Notes: generated from the letters alone by a model not told the origin. A DNA stretch of 19,923 nt from JBKPNZ01 sp046732895 (GCA_046732895.1 JBKPNZ010000016.1:1-19923); one strand, 5' to 3'. Positions 13,382 through 19,923 are shown, counted from the first letter of the stretch. Numbers and translations: made by a program.

Positions 13382-14418
13382 GGGAAGGGCCCGGCACGGG
13401 GGATGTCGCCGGGGCCGTCCCTGAGGAGCCAACCTATGTGCACGGCGATTCGCCGGCTCCGGGCCCGTCGACGACGCAGGAGACTCGGCGCTCACCCGCC
13501 CGGCGCCGCGGTGGCGGCGAGCGCCGGATGGTGCCAAAGGACAGGCCCACCTCCTACTACGGGCGCCCGGTCGTCAAGCCGCCGGTGTGGACCTGGCAGA
13601 TCCCGACCTACTTCTTCACCGGAGGCCTCTCCGGGGCGTCCGCGGTCCTCGCATACGCTGCCGAGCGCGCCGGCAATCGCCGCCTCGCGAGGAGTGCCTG
13701 GATGGCCTCCCTGGCGGGCATCTCCGTGAGCCCGGCGCTCTTGACCTCCGAGCTCGGCAAGCCGGAGCGCTTCGTCAACATGCTGCGCGTCTTCAAGATC
13801 ACCTCGCCGATGAGCGTTGGCTCGTGGCTGCTCACCGCGGCGGGCGCGGCGATCGCCCCGGCGGCCGCATATGGCGTCGTCGGCTTCCCGCGCGCGGGTC
13901 GCCACGCTCAGCCCATGGCCGCCGCGCTCGGGCTTCCACTCGCCACATACACCGCGGTGCTCATGTCCAACACGGCGGTGCCGGTATGGAGCGAGGCGCG
14001 CTGGCATCTTGCGATCAGCGCTGCCGCCAGGGCCGCCGCAAGTGCAGGCGCGGCAGCGACGATGCTCACTGCTCTCGAGTACGCCGGCCCGGCGCGGCGC
14101 CTCGCTGTCGGCGGCGCAGCTGTGGAGAGGATCAGCACACGGCTGATGGAGAAGAGCCTCGGCGAGCTCGGCGAGCCGTACTCGACCGGCGCCGCGGGGA
14201 AGCTGGCGCGAGCGGCCCAGGCGCTGACGGTGGGCGGGGCTGCGCTCGTGGCGGTCGGAGCCAGGCGCTCGCGCCCCACAGTGATCGCCGGTGCCGGAAT
14301 GCTCCTCGCCGGCTCGCTCTGCGAGCGCTGGGCGGTCTTCCGGGCCGGCTTCCAGTCGGCTGAGGACCCGAAGTACACGGTGGGCCCACAGCGCGAGCGG
14401 GTCGAGGCCTCGCGCTAG
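13378..14418 (+). CDS. nrfD: NrfD/PsrC-type membrane subunit of the formate dehydrogenase
   Basis: The 346-residue product has about seven hydrophobic helices (roughly 74-95, 106-123, 148-168, 183-203, 208-234, 280-295 and 300-316) and the NrfD-family features Y-Y-G-R-P-V-V-K-P-P-V-W near 60-71, F-T-G-G-L-S-G-A-S (80-88) and L-G-K-P-E-R-F-V-N-M-L-R-V-F-K (126-140). NrfD proteins take the place of the b-type cytochrome FdnI and exchange electrons with quinone. GTG 13378 overlaps the fdhB stop (GTGA). The first 50 residues are Pro/Arg-rich and not family-like, so ATG 13528 (M-V-P-K-D-R-P) may be the true start. The stop TAG shares the CTAG at 14415-14418 with the convergent selD stop. Quinone as acceptor is inferred. 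Confidence 0.88.
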   Translation: MREGPGTGDVAGAVPEEPTYVHGDSPAPGPSTTQETRRSPARRRGGGERRMVPKDRPTSYYGRPVVKPPVWTWQIPTYFFTGGLSGASAVLAYAAERAGNRRLARSAWMASLAGISVSPALLTSELGKPERFVNMLRVFKITSPMSVGSWLLTAAGAAIAPAAAYGVVGFPRAGRHAQPMAAALGLPLATYTAVLMSNTAVPVWSEARWHLAISAAARAAASAGAAATMLTALEYAGPARRLAVGGAAVERISTRLMEKSLGELGEPYSTGAAGKLARAAQALTVGGAALVAVGARRSRPTVIAGAGMLLAGSLCERWAVFRAGFQSAEDPKYTVGPQRERVEASR

Positions 14419-15428
14419 ACGACGCGGATCAGCCCGGGCTCCCCCTCGACGAGCCTGCCGATGGCAGTTCCGGGAGCATCGGCGGAGGCCGCGCTCGCGG
14501 GGAGCGCCACCAGGAGCCCACCCGAGGTCATCGCATCGGCGAGCAGGAACCGGCGCGCAGCCTCCACCTCATCGCCGAACGTCGTGAACGCCGCCGCATG
14601 CTCGGCGTTGCGCCGGCTCCCGCCCGCGTGACAGCGCTCGTCGCCCGCAAGCTCGAGCGCCCCGTCGATCGCGGGCACCGCGGCGGCGTCGATCTCCGCC
14701 GCGCATCCACTGGCGAGGCAGAGCTCGTGCAGATGGCCGAGGAGCCCAAAACCGGTGACGTCGGTCATGGCGCTCGCGCCGGCGGCCACCGCACGTTGCG
14801 AGGACTCCGCATTGAGCTCGGTCATCACCGCGATCGCCTTCCCCACGCGCTCGTCCCCTGCGAGCCCCCGCTTGGCGGCGGTGGTGACCAGCCCTCCGCC
14901 CACGGGCTTCGTCAGATGGATCGACTCGCCGGGCGACGCACCCGCGTTCGTGAGGATCCGCTCCGGGTGGACGACTCCGGTCACCGACATCCCGTACTTG
15001 GGCTCGTGATCGTCGATCGAGTGCCCGCCGGCGATCGCGGCGCCCGCCTCGGCAGCGATCGTCGCGCCGCCGCGCAGGATCTCGGTCAGGACGTCCCCGC
15101 CGAGGTCCTCGAGCGAGAACGCGACGAGATTGAGGGCCAGCACGGGTTGCGCGCCCATCGCGTAGATGTCGGAGAGCGCGTTGGCCGCGGCGATGCGGCC
15201 GAAGTCGAACGGGTCGTCGACGATGGGGGTGAAGAAGTCGACGCTCTGCACGATGGCGAGCTCGTCGGTGAGCTTGTAGACGGCGGCGTCGTCGGAGGTC
15301 GCGGTGCCGACGAGCAGGCGCGGGTCATCGGGCTGCGGGAGGCCCGCCAGGATCGGTCCCAGCTCGGAAGGCCCGATCTTGCAGGCACATCCGGCGCCGT
15401 GGGAGAGCGACGTAAGGGTTGTGGGCAC
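14415..15428 (-). CDS. selD: SelD, selenide water dikinase (selenophosphate synthase)
   Basis: SelD makes selenophosphate from selenide and ATP, the selenium donor for SelA. The 337-residue product begins near S-H-G-A-G-C-A-C-K, whose first Cys and Lys correspond to catalytic Cys17 and Lys20 of E. coli SelD; the position is Cys here, not Sec. Further motifs are T-S-D-D-A-A-V-Y, D-F-F-T-P-I-V-D-D-P, A-A-N-A-L-S-D-I-Y-A-M-G and D-V-T-G-F-G-L-L-G-H. GTG 15428 gives an N-terminus like that of E. coli SelD and lies 6 bases behind a TACCCT box. ATG 15455 inside CCATGG is the alternative. It is divergent from selA and convergent with nrfD. Confidence 0.95.
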   Translation of the reverse strand: MPTTLTSLSHGAGCACKIGPSELGPILAGLPQPDDPRLLVGTATSDDAAVYKLTDELAIVQSVDFFTPIVDDPFDFGRIAAANALSDIYAMGAQPVLALNLVAFSLEDLGGDVLTEILRGGATIAAEAGAAIAGGHSIDDHEPKYGMSVTGVVHPERILTNAGASPGESIHLTKPVGGGLVTTAAKRGLAGDERVGKAIAVMTELNAESSQRAVAAGASAMTDVTGFGLLGHLHELCLASGCAAEIDAAAVPAIDGALELAGDERCHAGGSRRNAEHAAAFTTFGDEVEAARRFLLADAMTSGGLLVALPASAASADAPGTAIGRLVEGEPGLIRVV

Positions 15429-15434
15429 GGCCCG

Positions 15435-15444
15435 AGGGTACTCT
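15435..15444. promoter_or_regulatory. overlapping bidirectional -10 boxes for selD and selA
   Basis: AGGGTACTCT reads TACTCT rightward (15439-15444, 9 bases before selA ATG 15454) and TACCCT leftward (15440-15435, 6 bases before selD GTG 15428). The two boxes share the central TA. Only one polymerase could melt the site at a time, so the two genes may be expressed by one reversible promoter, with selD leaderless and selA nearly so. Confidence 0.42.
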
Positions 15445-15453
15445 GGGCGGGCC

Positions 15454-16797
15454 ATGGCGAACCCGGCAGTTTCGGAGCGTTTGCGAGACCTACCGTCGGT
15501 CGAGGAGCTGGCCACTGCGTCGGGCGTCGGCTCGCACCAGCTCGCCGTTGCGGCCGCACGTGAGGAGATCGCTGCCCTTCGGCGGAGCATCCTCGGGGGC
15601 GGCGACCCCGACCTGTCGGCGGACCGCCTGGCGAGCGCCGTCAACGATCGCGCCGGCCGGATCGTGGCCGGGAGCCTCAGGCGCGTCGTCAATGCGACCG
15701 GTGTCGTCCTGCACACGAATCTGGGGCGCGCGCCGCTCGCCGCCGAAGCGGCCGCCTCCGCGGCAGCCCTTGCAACCGGCTACTCCAACCTCGAGCTTGA
15801 CCTGGAGACGGGGGAGCGCGGATCGCGCCACTCACACGTCGAGGGACTCCTGGTCGGGCTGAGTGGCGCCGCCGCGGCGATCGCGGTCAACAACAACGCC
15901 GCGGCCGTGCTTCTTGCGCTGGCCGCGACGGCCGCGGGACGCGAGGTCATCGTCAGCCGCGGCGAGCTCATCGAGATCGGCGGCTCGTTCCGGATCCCCG
16001 AGATCCTCGGCCAATCGGGAGCCAGGCTCGTCGAGGTCGGTACGACCAACCGCACTCGGCTCGCAGACTACGAGCAGGCGATCGGACCCGACACCGCCGC
16101 GATCCTTCGCGTCCATCAGTCGAACTTCCGCACGGTGGGGTTCACCGAGGCGGTGCCCGCGCGCGAGCTTGCGGCGCTGGCGCACGAGCACGGGCTCGCG
16201 CTGATCGACGACCTGGGCTCGGGCGCGCTCGAGCCGATCGGCGATGAGCCGCCCCTCGCCGCGGCGGTGGCCGCCGGCGCCGATCTCGTCTGCTGCTCCG
16301 CCGACAAGCTGCTCGGCGGGCCGCAGGCCGGGATACTGGTCGGCGCCGCCCAGGCCGTGGCCGCCTGCCGGGCCCACCCTCTCGCGCGGGCGCTCCGACT
16401 GGACCGGCTTCAGCTCGGTGCGCTCGAGGCGACGCTGCGCCTCCACCGCGACGGGCAGGCCGACGCGATCCCAACGCTCGCGATGCTCGCCGCCGGCGAG
16501 GACGAGCTCGCGGACCGGGCCGCTCGGCTGGCCGAGGCGATCGGCGAGCCGGCGCTTGTCGAGCGTGCAGCCGCCAAGCCGGGAGGCGGGTCGCTGCCGC
16601 TCACCGAGCTCGCGGGGCCCGTGTGCGTCCTCGACCCCGGCCCGGGCGGGGCCGAGGAGCTGATGGCCCGCCTTCGAGGTGCCGACCCTCCGGTCATCGC
16701 TCGGATCGCCTCCGGGAAGGTGGTGCTCGACGTGCGAACGATCGCCGAGGACGAGATCGAGGCCGCCGCCGCGTCGGTCAGGTGGGCGGTTGGCTGA
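15454..16797 (+). CDS. selA: SelA, L-seryl-tRNA(Sec) selenium transferase
   Basis: SelA is a PLP enzyme that replaces the hydroxyl of seryl-tRNA-Sec with selenium from selenophosphate. The 447-residue protein is close to the E. coli length (463) and contains N-A-T-G-V-V-L-H-T-N-L-G-R (80-92), a V-N-N-N-A-A segment, S-R-G-E-L-I-E-I-G-G-S-F-R (168-180), and the PLP-lysine motif S-A-D-K-L-L-G-G-P-Q-A-G with Lys285. ATG 15454 is favoured over the open frame from 15304, whose extra residues lie antisense to the selD catalytic loop. The stop is followed by or overlaps the selB start, so selA-selB form an operon. Confidence 0.95.
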   Translation: MANPAVSERLRDLPSVEELATASGVGSHQLAVAAAREEIAALRRSILGGGDPDLSADRLASAVNDRAGRIVAGSLRRVVNATGVVLHTNLGRAPLAAEAAASAAALATGYSNLELDLETGERGSRHSHVEGLLVGLSGAAAAIAVNNNAAAVLLALAATAAGREVIVSRGELIEIGGSFRIPEILGQSGARLVEVGTTNRTRLADYEQAIGPDTAAILRVHQSNFRTVGFTEAVPARELAALAHEHGLALIDDLGSGALEPIGDEPPLAAAVAAGADLVCCSADKLLGGPQAGILVGAAQAVAACRAHPLARALRLDRLQLGALEATLRLHRDGQADAIPTLAMLAAGEDELADRAARLAEAIGEPALVERAAAKPGGGSLPLTELAGPVCVLDPGPGGAEELMARLRGADPPVIARIASGKVVLDVRTIAEDEIEAAAASVRWAVG

Positions 16798-18394
16798 ATT
16801 GGCATCGCGTCGGCTGACGCTCGGCACCGCCGGCCACATCGACCACGGCAAGACCGCACTCGTCGCGGCGCTCACGGGGACCGACACCGATCGGCTCCAG
16901 GAGGAGCGGCGCCGGGGGATCTCGATCGAGCTGGGCTTCGCCGAGCTCGATTTGGGCGGTGGCCACACCATCAGCGTCGTCGACGTGCCGGGCCACGAGC
17001 GCCTCGTGCGGGCGATGGTGGCCGGCGCCACCGGCATCGACCTCTTCCTCCTCGTGATCGCCGCCGACGACGGCGTCATGCCGCAGACGCGCGAGCATCT
17101 GGCGGTCCTGCGAGCGCTGGGCGTCGAGTCGGGCGTCGTCGCCATCACGAAGTGCGACCTGGCCGACGCGGGGAGGCGGGAGGCCGCGGTCGGCGAAGCC
17201 CGCGCGCTGGTCCCCGGCGCGCCGCTCATCGAGGTCAGCGCCCGCACGGGCGCCGGCGTCGAGGAGCTCCGCCGTGTGATCGCAGAATCGTGCTCGGCGG
17301 CGAGCACGCGCCCACTGGAGGGCGAGGGGGAGTTCGTCCTGCACGTCGATCGCGTCTTCACCATGCGGGGCGTCGGCACGGTCGTCACCGGGACGCTTCA
17401 GGGAGGGGCTGTGGCGCGGGGCGAGGTCGTCCGGCTCCTGCCCGTCGGCCTGGAGGCGAGAGTGCGAGGCGTCGAGGTTCACGGCAGGGGGGTGGAGCAG
17501 GCCTCCCCGGGGCAGCGGGTCGCCCTGAACCTGTCGGGGGTGGAGCGCTCGGCGATCGAGCGGGGGGATGCGGTGACGAGCGCGGGTGCCGCACTCACCG
17601 CGAGCTACCGGCTCGATGTCGAGCTCGTGCTCGAGCCGGGCGCGGGCGAACTCTGCGGCGAGCGCGTGCAGGTGCACCACGGAACTCGCACGTCCGCCGC
17701 ACGTGTGGTCGTTCTCGACGAGGCCGAGAAGCTGGCGCAGTTGCGTCTCGAGGCACCAGTGATGGCTCGCCCGGGCGACCGGTTCGTCCTTAGGCGGATC
17801 GCACCGCCCGACACGCTGGGCGGCGGCTCGATCCTGGATCCGGTTCCTCGCCGCCACGGCCCCGGCGCCGCGGTCGATCGCCTCGGGCGCATTCGCGATG
17901 AGGGAATGCAGGCCGTGCTGGCGGCTGAGCGGCAAGCCGCCGAGGCCGCATCCGCACCCGCCGCGTCGTTGCGGCGACCTCGGGAGCTCGACCGCGCGGC
18001 CCTCCTGGTCCTCGCGCTCCTTCGCCGCGACGGCGCCGAGCCGCGCTCGCGCCGAGCGCTCGCCCAGGCGACCCGGCTCGACGAGGCGGCGATCGACGGC
18101 GCCCTCCGCGCGCTCGCCGAACATGGCCTGGCCGAACGCGCCGGCGGCGAAATCTACTTCGCGACTGAGGCCCTCGAAGAGCTGCGAGCGGACGCGCTCG
18201 AGCTGGCGGCCGACAGTGGCGAGCTGACTCTGCCCGGACTCCGCACCGCGCTCGGGACCTCCCGCAAGTACGCGCAGGCCATCCTCGAGAGCCTCGACGC
18301 CCGCGGCGAGACGATCCGCCACGGCGATCGCCACATGGTCCGGCGTCCGCGGCGTGACAGAGCGCAGCTTGACTCGTCAGTGAATCGCCCGTAG
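16790..18394 (+). CDS. selB: SelB, selenocysteine-specific elongation factor
   Basis: SelB is the GTPase that delivers selenocysteyl-tRNA to a UGA followed by a SECIS. From TTG 16790 the product has 534 residues: G1 G-H-I-D-H-G-K-T (15-22), D-V-P-G-H-E (65-70) and T-K-C-D (120-123) in the GTPase domain, then domains II-III to about 355. The tail has roughly two winged-helix domains (about 400-460 and 462-520). The last, with T-S-R-K-Y-A-Q-A-I-L-E-S-L-D (490-503), resembles the SECIS-binding WHD4. E. coli SelB has 614 residues and four winged helices, so this one is compact. AGGTGG at 16780-16785 supports TTG 16790; TTG 16799, one base after the selA stop, is the alternative. Confidence 0.93.
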   Translation: MAELASRRLTLGTAGHIDHGKTALVAALTGTDTDRLQEERRRGISIELGFAELDLGGGHTISVVDVPGHERLVRAMVAGATGIDLFLLVIAADDGVMPQTREHLAVLRALGVESGVVAITKCDLADAGRREAAVGEARALVPGAPLIEVSARTGAGVEELRRVIAESCSAASTRPLEGEGEFVLHVDRVFTMRGVGTVVTGTLQGGAVARGEVVRLLPVGLEARVRGVEVHGRGVEQASPGQRVALNLSGVERSAIERGDAVTSAGAALTASYRLDVELVLEPGAGELCGERVQVHHGTRTSAARVVVLDEAEKLAQLRLEAPVMARPGDRFVLRRIAPPDTLGGGSILDPVPRRHGPGAAVDRLGRIRDEGMQAVLAAERQAAEAASAPAASLRRPRELDRAALLVLALLRRDGAEPRSRRALAQATRLDEAAIDGALRALAEHGLAERAGGEIYFATEALEELRADALELAADSGELTLPGLRTALGTSRKYAQAILESLDARGETIRHGDRHMVRRPRRDRAQLDSSVNRP

Positions 18395-18506
18395 ATTTCC
18401 GGGCCAGGGCGGAGTCGGGGGGTTTCCCGCAAATATCAGGTGCGCCGCTGGTCCGGTCGCCAGTCGTCCGGTTCGGAGCCACGCGCCGCCCATCGAGGAG
18501 AGAGCA

Positions 18507-18734
18507 GTGGCTTACGTCGAATGTCCGGAGTGTGGCTTCACGGCCAACGCCAGCCGTGGCTTCGTTGCGGATTCGTGCCCTCGCTGCCTGGCGCGCAGTG
18601 GTCGCCGTGTTTGGCTGGAGAACAAGGAGAGCTCGCCTCCCGGCGCCGCTCGCTTCCGCCGCGCCCGCAAGCTTGGACAGGCCGAGCTGCGCGAGGCCGG
18701 TTTCACAGGCGAGCCTGCGGCCGCCGAGGAGTAG
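18507..18734 (+). CDS. small four-Cys zinc-ribbon protein
   Basis: The 75-residue protein carries C-P-E-C at Cys6/Cys9 and C-P-R-C at Cys24/Cys27, a classic zinc-ribbon arrangement, followed by a basic stretch (R-F-R-R-A-R-K, 49-55) and an acidic Ala/Glu end. It has no membrane segment. GTG 18507 is preceded by GAGGAG with 6 bases of spacing, and G/C-rich third positions support real coding. It lies 112 bases after selB and 45 bases before selC on the same strand. I do not know its function. A nucleic-acid or protein contact through the ribbon is plausible; a role in selenocysteine incorporation is only suggested by position. Confidence 0.78.
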   Translation: MAYVECPECGFTANASRGFVADSCPRCLARSGRRVWLENKESSPPGAARFRRARKLGQAELREAGFTGEPAAAEE

Positions 18735-18767
18735 CGCCCGCCGACCCGGGGAGAAGACCCCGCGAAA

Positions 18768-18773
18768 TACCCT
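18768..18773 (+). promoter_or_regulatory. candidate -10 box for selC
   Basis: TACCCT ends 6 bases before tRNA base 1 at 18780, so transcription could start on the mature 5' end. The same hexamer and spacing occur at selD. A 5-bp hairpin, CGGGG/CCCCG at 18747-18762, lies just upstream and may end the zinc-ribbon transcript. Confidence 0.36.
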
Positions 18774-18779
18774 TGCATC

Positions 18780-18872
18780 GGGGCGGCAGGGGTCTGGTGG
18801 CCCATCCGGCCTTCAAAGCCGGCAGGGCGTCGCAGCCCGACGCTTGGAAGGTTCGATTCCTTCGCCGCCTCG
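18780..18872 (+). tRNA. selC: tRNA-Sec, anticodon TCA
   Basis: The 93-base gene folds as bacterial tRNA-Sec: an 8-bp acceptor (18780-18787 with 18864-18871, one G-U pair), a D arm closed by GGGTC/GGCCC with a short loop, an anticodon stem CCGGC/GCCGG (18806-18810 and 18818-18822) around CTTCAAA with TCA at 18813-18815, a long variable arm with a 6-bp stem GCGTCG/CGACGC, and a T arm GAAGG/CCTTC around TTCGATT. The 8+5 acceptor/T-arm layout separates it from tRNA-Ser. The discriminator is G at 18872, and CCA is not encoded. It reads the UGA of fdhA through SelB. Confidence 0.95.
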
Positions 18873-18956
18873 TCCCGAGAAGGCCTGCAACGGGCCGTTT
18901 AGACGGGAGGCGCGCCGGTCGTGCCGCATTCGGGGATAACCCAAGCCGGCTATGCG

Positions 18957-18983
18957 CCGTCTTGTCACGTGCGCGACAGACGG
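18957..18983. terminator. candidate bidirectional terminator hairpin
   Basis: CCGTCTTGTC (18957-18966) pairs with GACAGACGG (18975-18983) with one bulged T, giving nine pairs and an 8-base loop. It lies in the 140-base gap between selC and the convergent DUF1707/LiaF-like gene. No U tract follows on either strand, so it would be an I-shaped terminator of the kind proposed for actinobacteria. The rest of the gap shows nothing clear. Confidence 0.35.
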
Positions 18984-19012
18984 AGTGCGATGAAGCGGCT
19001 ATCACTCCTCGC

Positions 19013-19602
19013 TCAGTCGGGCGACCCACCGTGGTCAGTGGCGTCGCTGCGCCGCCGGTCCAGCTCAGACTCGAGCGCAGCGCTGGCGTCGTCGAACGAC
19101 CGGTCTGCCAAGCTGGCCGGCAGGTGCCAGACATCTGCGGTGCCGCCGAAGGAAACGATTCGGATGCGCAATAGCGGGGCGCCCTGGTGAGGCGGCGAGG
19201 TCCCACCCCGTTGCCGGCGATGACCGAGAACCGCAAGACCTCCGACGTCGACCTCGATGCCCTCCGGCACGTAAATGTCGAGGTTGCCGACGAAGATGAC
19301 CGCCGTTAGAGAGGCGAGGGCGCCGTCGAGCTGCGTCCGGCGGAGATCGAGGTCCGCGTTGCCGAACAGGACGCAGGCGAGACCCGAGCGTGCCAGGCGC
19401 CACCGGCCGGTGCGCTCCGTGTCGCCGAGCAGCGCCCAGACGAATCGCTTCGGTCGCGGTGGCCGTCGCTCGCGAGCGGGCTCTGCGGCATCGATGCGCA
19501 GCCGTTGCAGCTCAGCCACCGAGCTTGCCGCCAGAGCGGCTTCGGACCGTTCGCAAAACTCCTGCAGCGTCAGCCGGCCACCAGCGACCTGCTCACCTAG
19601 GC
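19013..19602 (-). pseudogene. DUF1707 plus LiaF-like C-terminal region, apparently frameshifted from the upstream cyclase
   Basis: The frame ending at the TGA 19015-19013 encodes a DUF1707-like helical segment (G-E-Q-V-A-G-G-R-L-T-L-Q-E-F-C-E-R-S-E, about 19597-19540), then a LiaF/DUF2154-like beta domain with repeats such as L-L-G-D-T-E-R-T-G-R-W, V-L-F-G-N-A-D-L-D-L-R and F-V-G-N-L-D-I-Y-V-P-E-G. No ATG, GTG or TTG precedes the DUF1707 half. The first standard start, GTG 19519, falls after it and would give a 168-residue protein. The missing beginning of DUF1707, A-E-R-E-R-T-L-A-A, is found in the other frame at the cyclase end. One base lost near 19600, a sequencing error, or a -1 frameshift would join them. 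LiaF-like domains occur in envelope-stress signalling. Confidence 0.6.
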
Positions 19603-19923
19603 CGCGAGCGTCCGCTCGCGCTCCGCCCCGGCGGGCGCCGGCTCGCTCCGCGACGCCCCGCTGGGAGCCGGGAGGTCGAGTGCCAGGCCGGGAGCGACAG
19701 CGTCGAAGATGCGAACAGGGCGGTCGAAGTCCTTTAATCGCAGCTCGCCGAGGTCGCGGAGCTCGAGGTCGGCAAGGGCTTCCCCCTCGTCCTCGAGCAT
19801 CGCCACCGTCGATTGCGACACCAGAATCTGGCCGCCGTGTCCAACCGCGCAGATCCGGGCGGTGCGGTGAACAGAGAGCCCGACGTAGCGACCGTCCTCG
19901 AATTCGGCCGGCCCGGTGTGGAT
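19597..19923 (-). CDS. class III adenylate/guanylate cyclase, C-terminal part cut by the window edge
   Basis: The frame is open from the window end to TAG 19599-19597 (108 codons). It shows the end of a class III cyclase catalytic domain: I-H-T-G at the edge, Y-V-G-L-S-V-H-R-T-A-R-I-C, G-H-G-G-Q-I-L-V-S, and the closing D-L-G-E-L-R-L-K-D-F-D-R-P-V-R-I-F-D-A-V. It would make cAMP or cGMP if the unseen N-terminal metal-binding residues are intact. After a Pro/Ala linker the frame ends with A-G-A-E-R-E-R-T-L-A-A, which looks like the start of a DUF1707 domain that continues in another frame. The native protein is probably a cyclase-DUF1707-LiaF fusion. Substrate cannot be told here. Confidence 0.82.
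   Translation of the reverse strand: MHTGPAEFEDGRYVGLSVHRTARICAVGHGGQILVSQSTVAMLEDEGEALADLELRDLGELRLKDFDRPVRIFDAVAPGLALDLPAPSGASRSEPAPAGAERERTLAA

Noticed and set aside
15370..15400. Selenocysteine in SelD itself
   Set aside because: Some SelD proteins carry Sec at the catalytic position, but the codons here encode Cys in G-A-G-C-A-C-K and no in-frame TGA is present.
15304..15453. Upstream extension of selA to 15304
   Set aside because: The added residues run antisense to the conserved selD N-terminus and look like out-of-frame translation.
1..19923. CRISPR array, insertion sequence, integrase or att site
   Set aside because: No spaced repeat series, transposase motifs or long terminal inverted repeats were seen; selC carries no visible integrase next to it or duplicated 3' end.

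Overview
The window is a high-GC, densely packed chromosomal segment with the look of a deep-branching actinobacterium, most likely class Thermoleophilia (Solirubrobacterales/Gaiellales-like). The taxonomic call is inferred from strong G/C preference at third codon positions, frequent GTG/TTG starts, several start codons sitting a few bases behind a TANNNT -10 box (leaderless style), a MoaD-MoaE fusion, a small four-Cys zinc ribbon and an RsbW/STAS pair. No insertion sequence, integrase, phage gene or CRISPR array is visible.

Layout. (1) 1-6220 is a molybdenum-cofactor block: a possible 3' end of a rightward gene (1-30), mogA and moaC (-), the moaD-moaE fusion (+), moeA (-), mobA (+), a DUF6457 gene, a MOT1-type molybdate transporter, moaA and a small unknown gene (all -). 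(2) 6321-7187 is fdhD (+), the sulfurtransferase-type maturase of formate dehydrogenase. (3) 7207-9069 holds a tandem DUF2294/MpsC-like protein (-), a 301-bp structured gap, an RsbW-like kinase (+) and a STAS antagonist (-). (4) 9271-14418 is the formate dehydrogenase operon fdhA-fdhB-nrfD (+). fdhA is read through an in-frame UGA at 9820-9822 as selenocysteine, with a SECIS hairpin right behind it. (5) 14415-18872 supplies the selenocysteine machinery: selD (-), selA and selB (+), a small zinc-ribbon gene (+) and selC, the tRNA-Sec gene with anticodon TCA (+). (6) 19013-19923 is the end of a class III nucleotide cyclase followed, apparently through a one-base frameshift, by a DUF1707 plus LiaF-like tail (-).

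How the parts work together. MOT1 would import molybdate; MoaA, MoaC, MoaD-MoaE, MogA, MoeA and MobA make the bis-MGD form of the cofactor; FdhD sulfurates it for FdhA; SelD makes selenophosphate, SelA converts seryl-tRNA-Sec to selenocysteyl-tRNA-Sec, and SelB brings it to the UGA of fdhA. FdhA, FdhB and NrfD then form a formate-oxidising (or CO2-reducing) complex linked to the membrane. About 19 kb therefore carries a nearly self-sufficient metal-, selenium- and enzyme-supply set for a single selenoprotein. The least explained parts are the DUF2294 protein, the partner-switch pair beside the fdh promoter, the zinc ribbon between selB and selC, the hairpin at 8102-8154, and the compact SelB paired with a SECIS that lacks the bulged U of the E. 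coli element.
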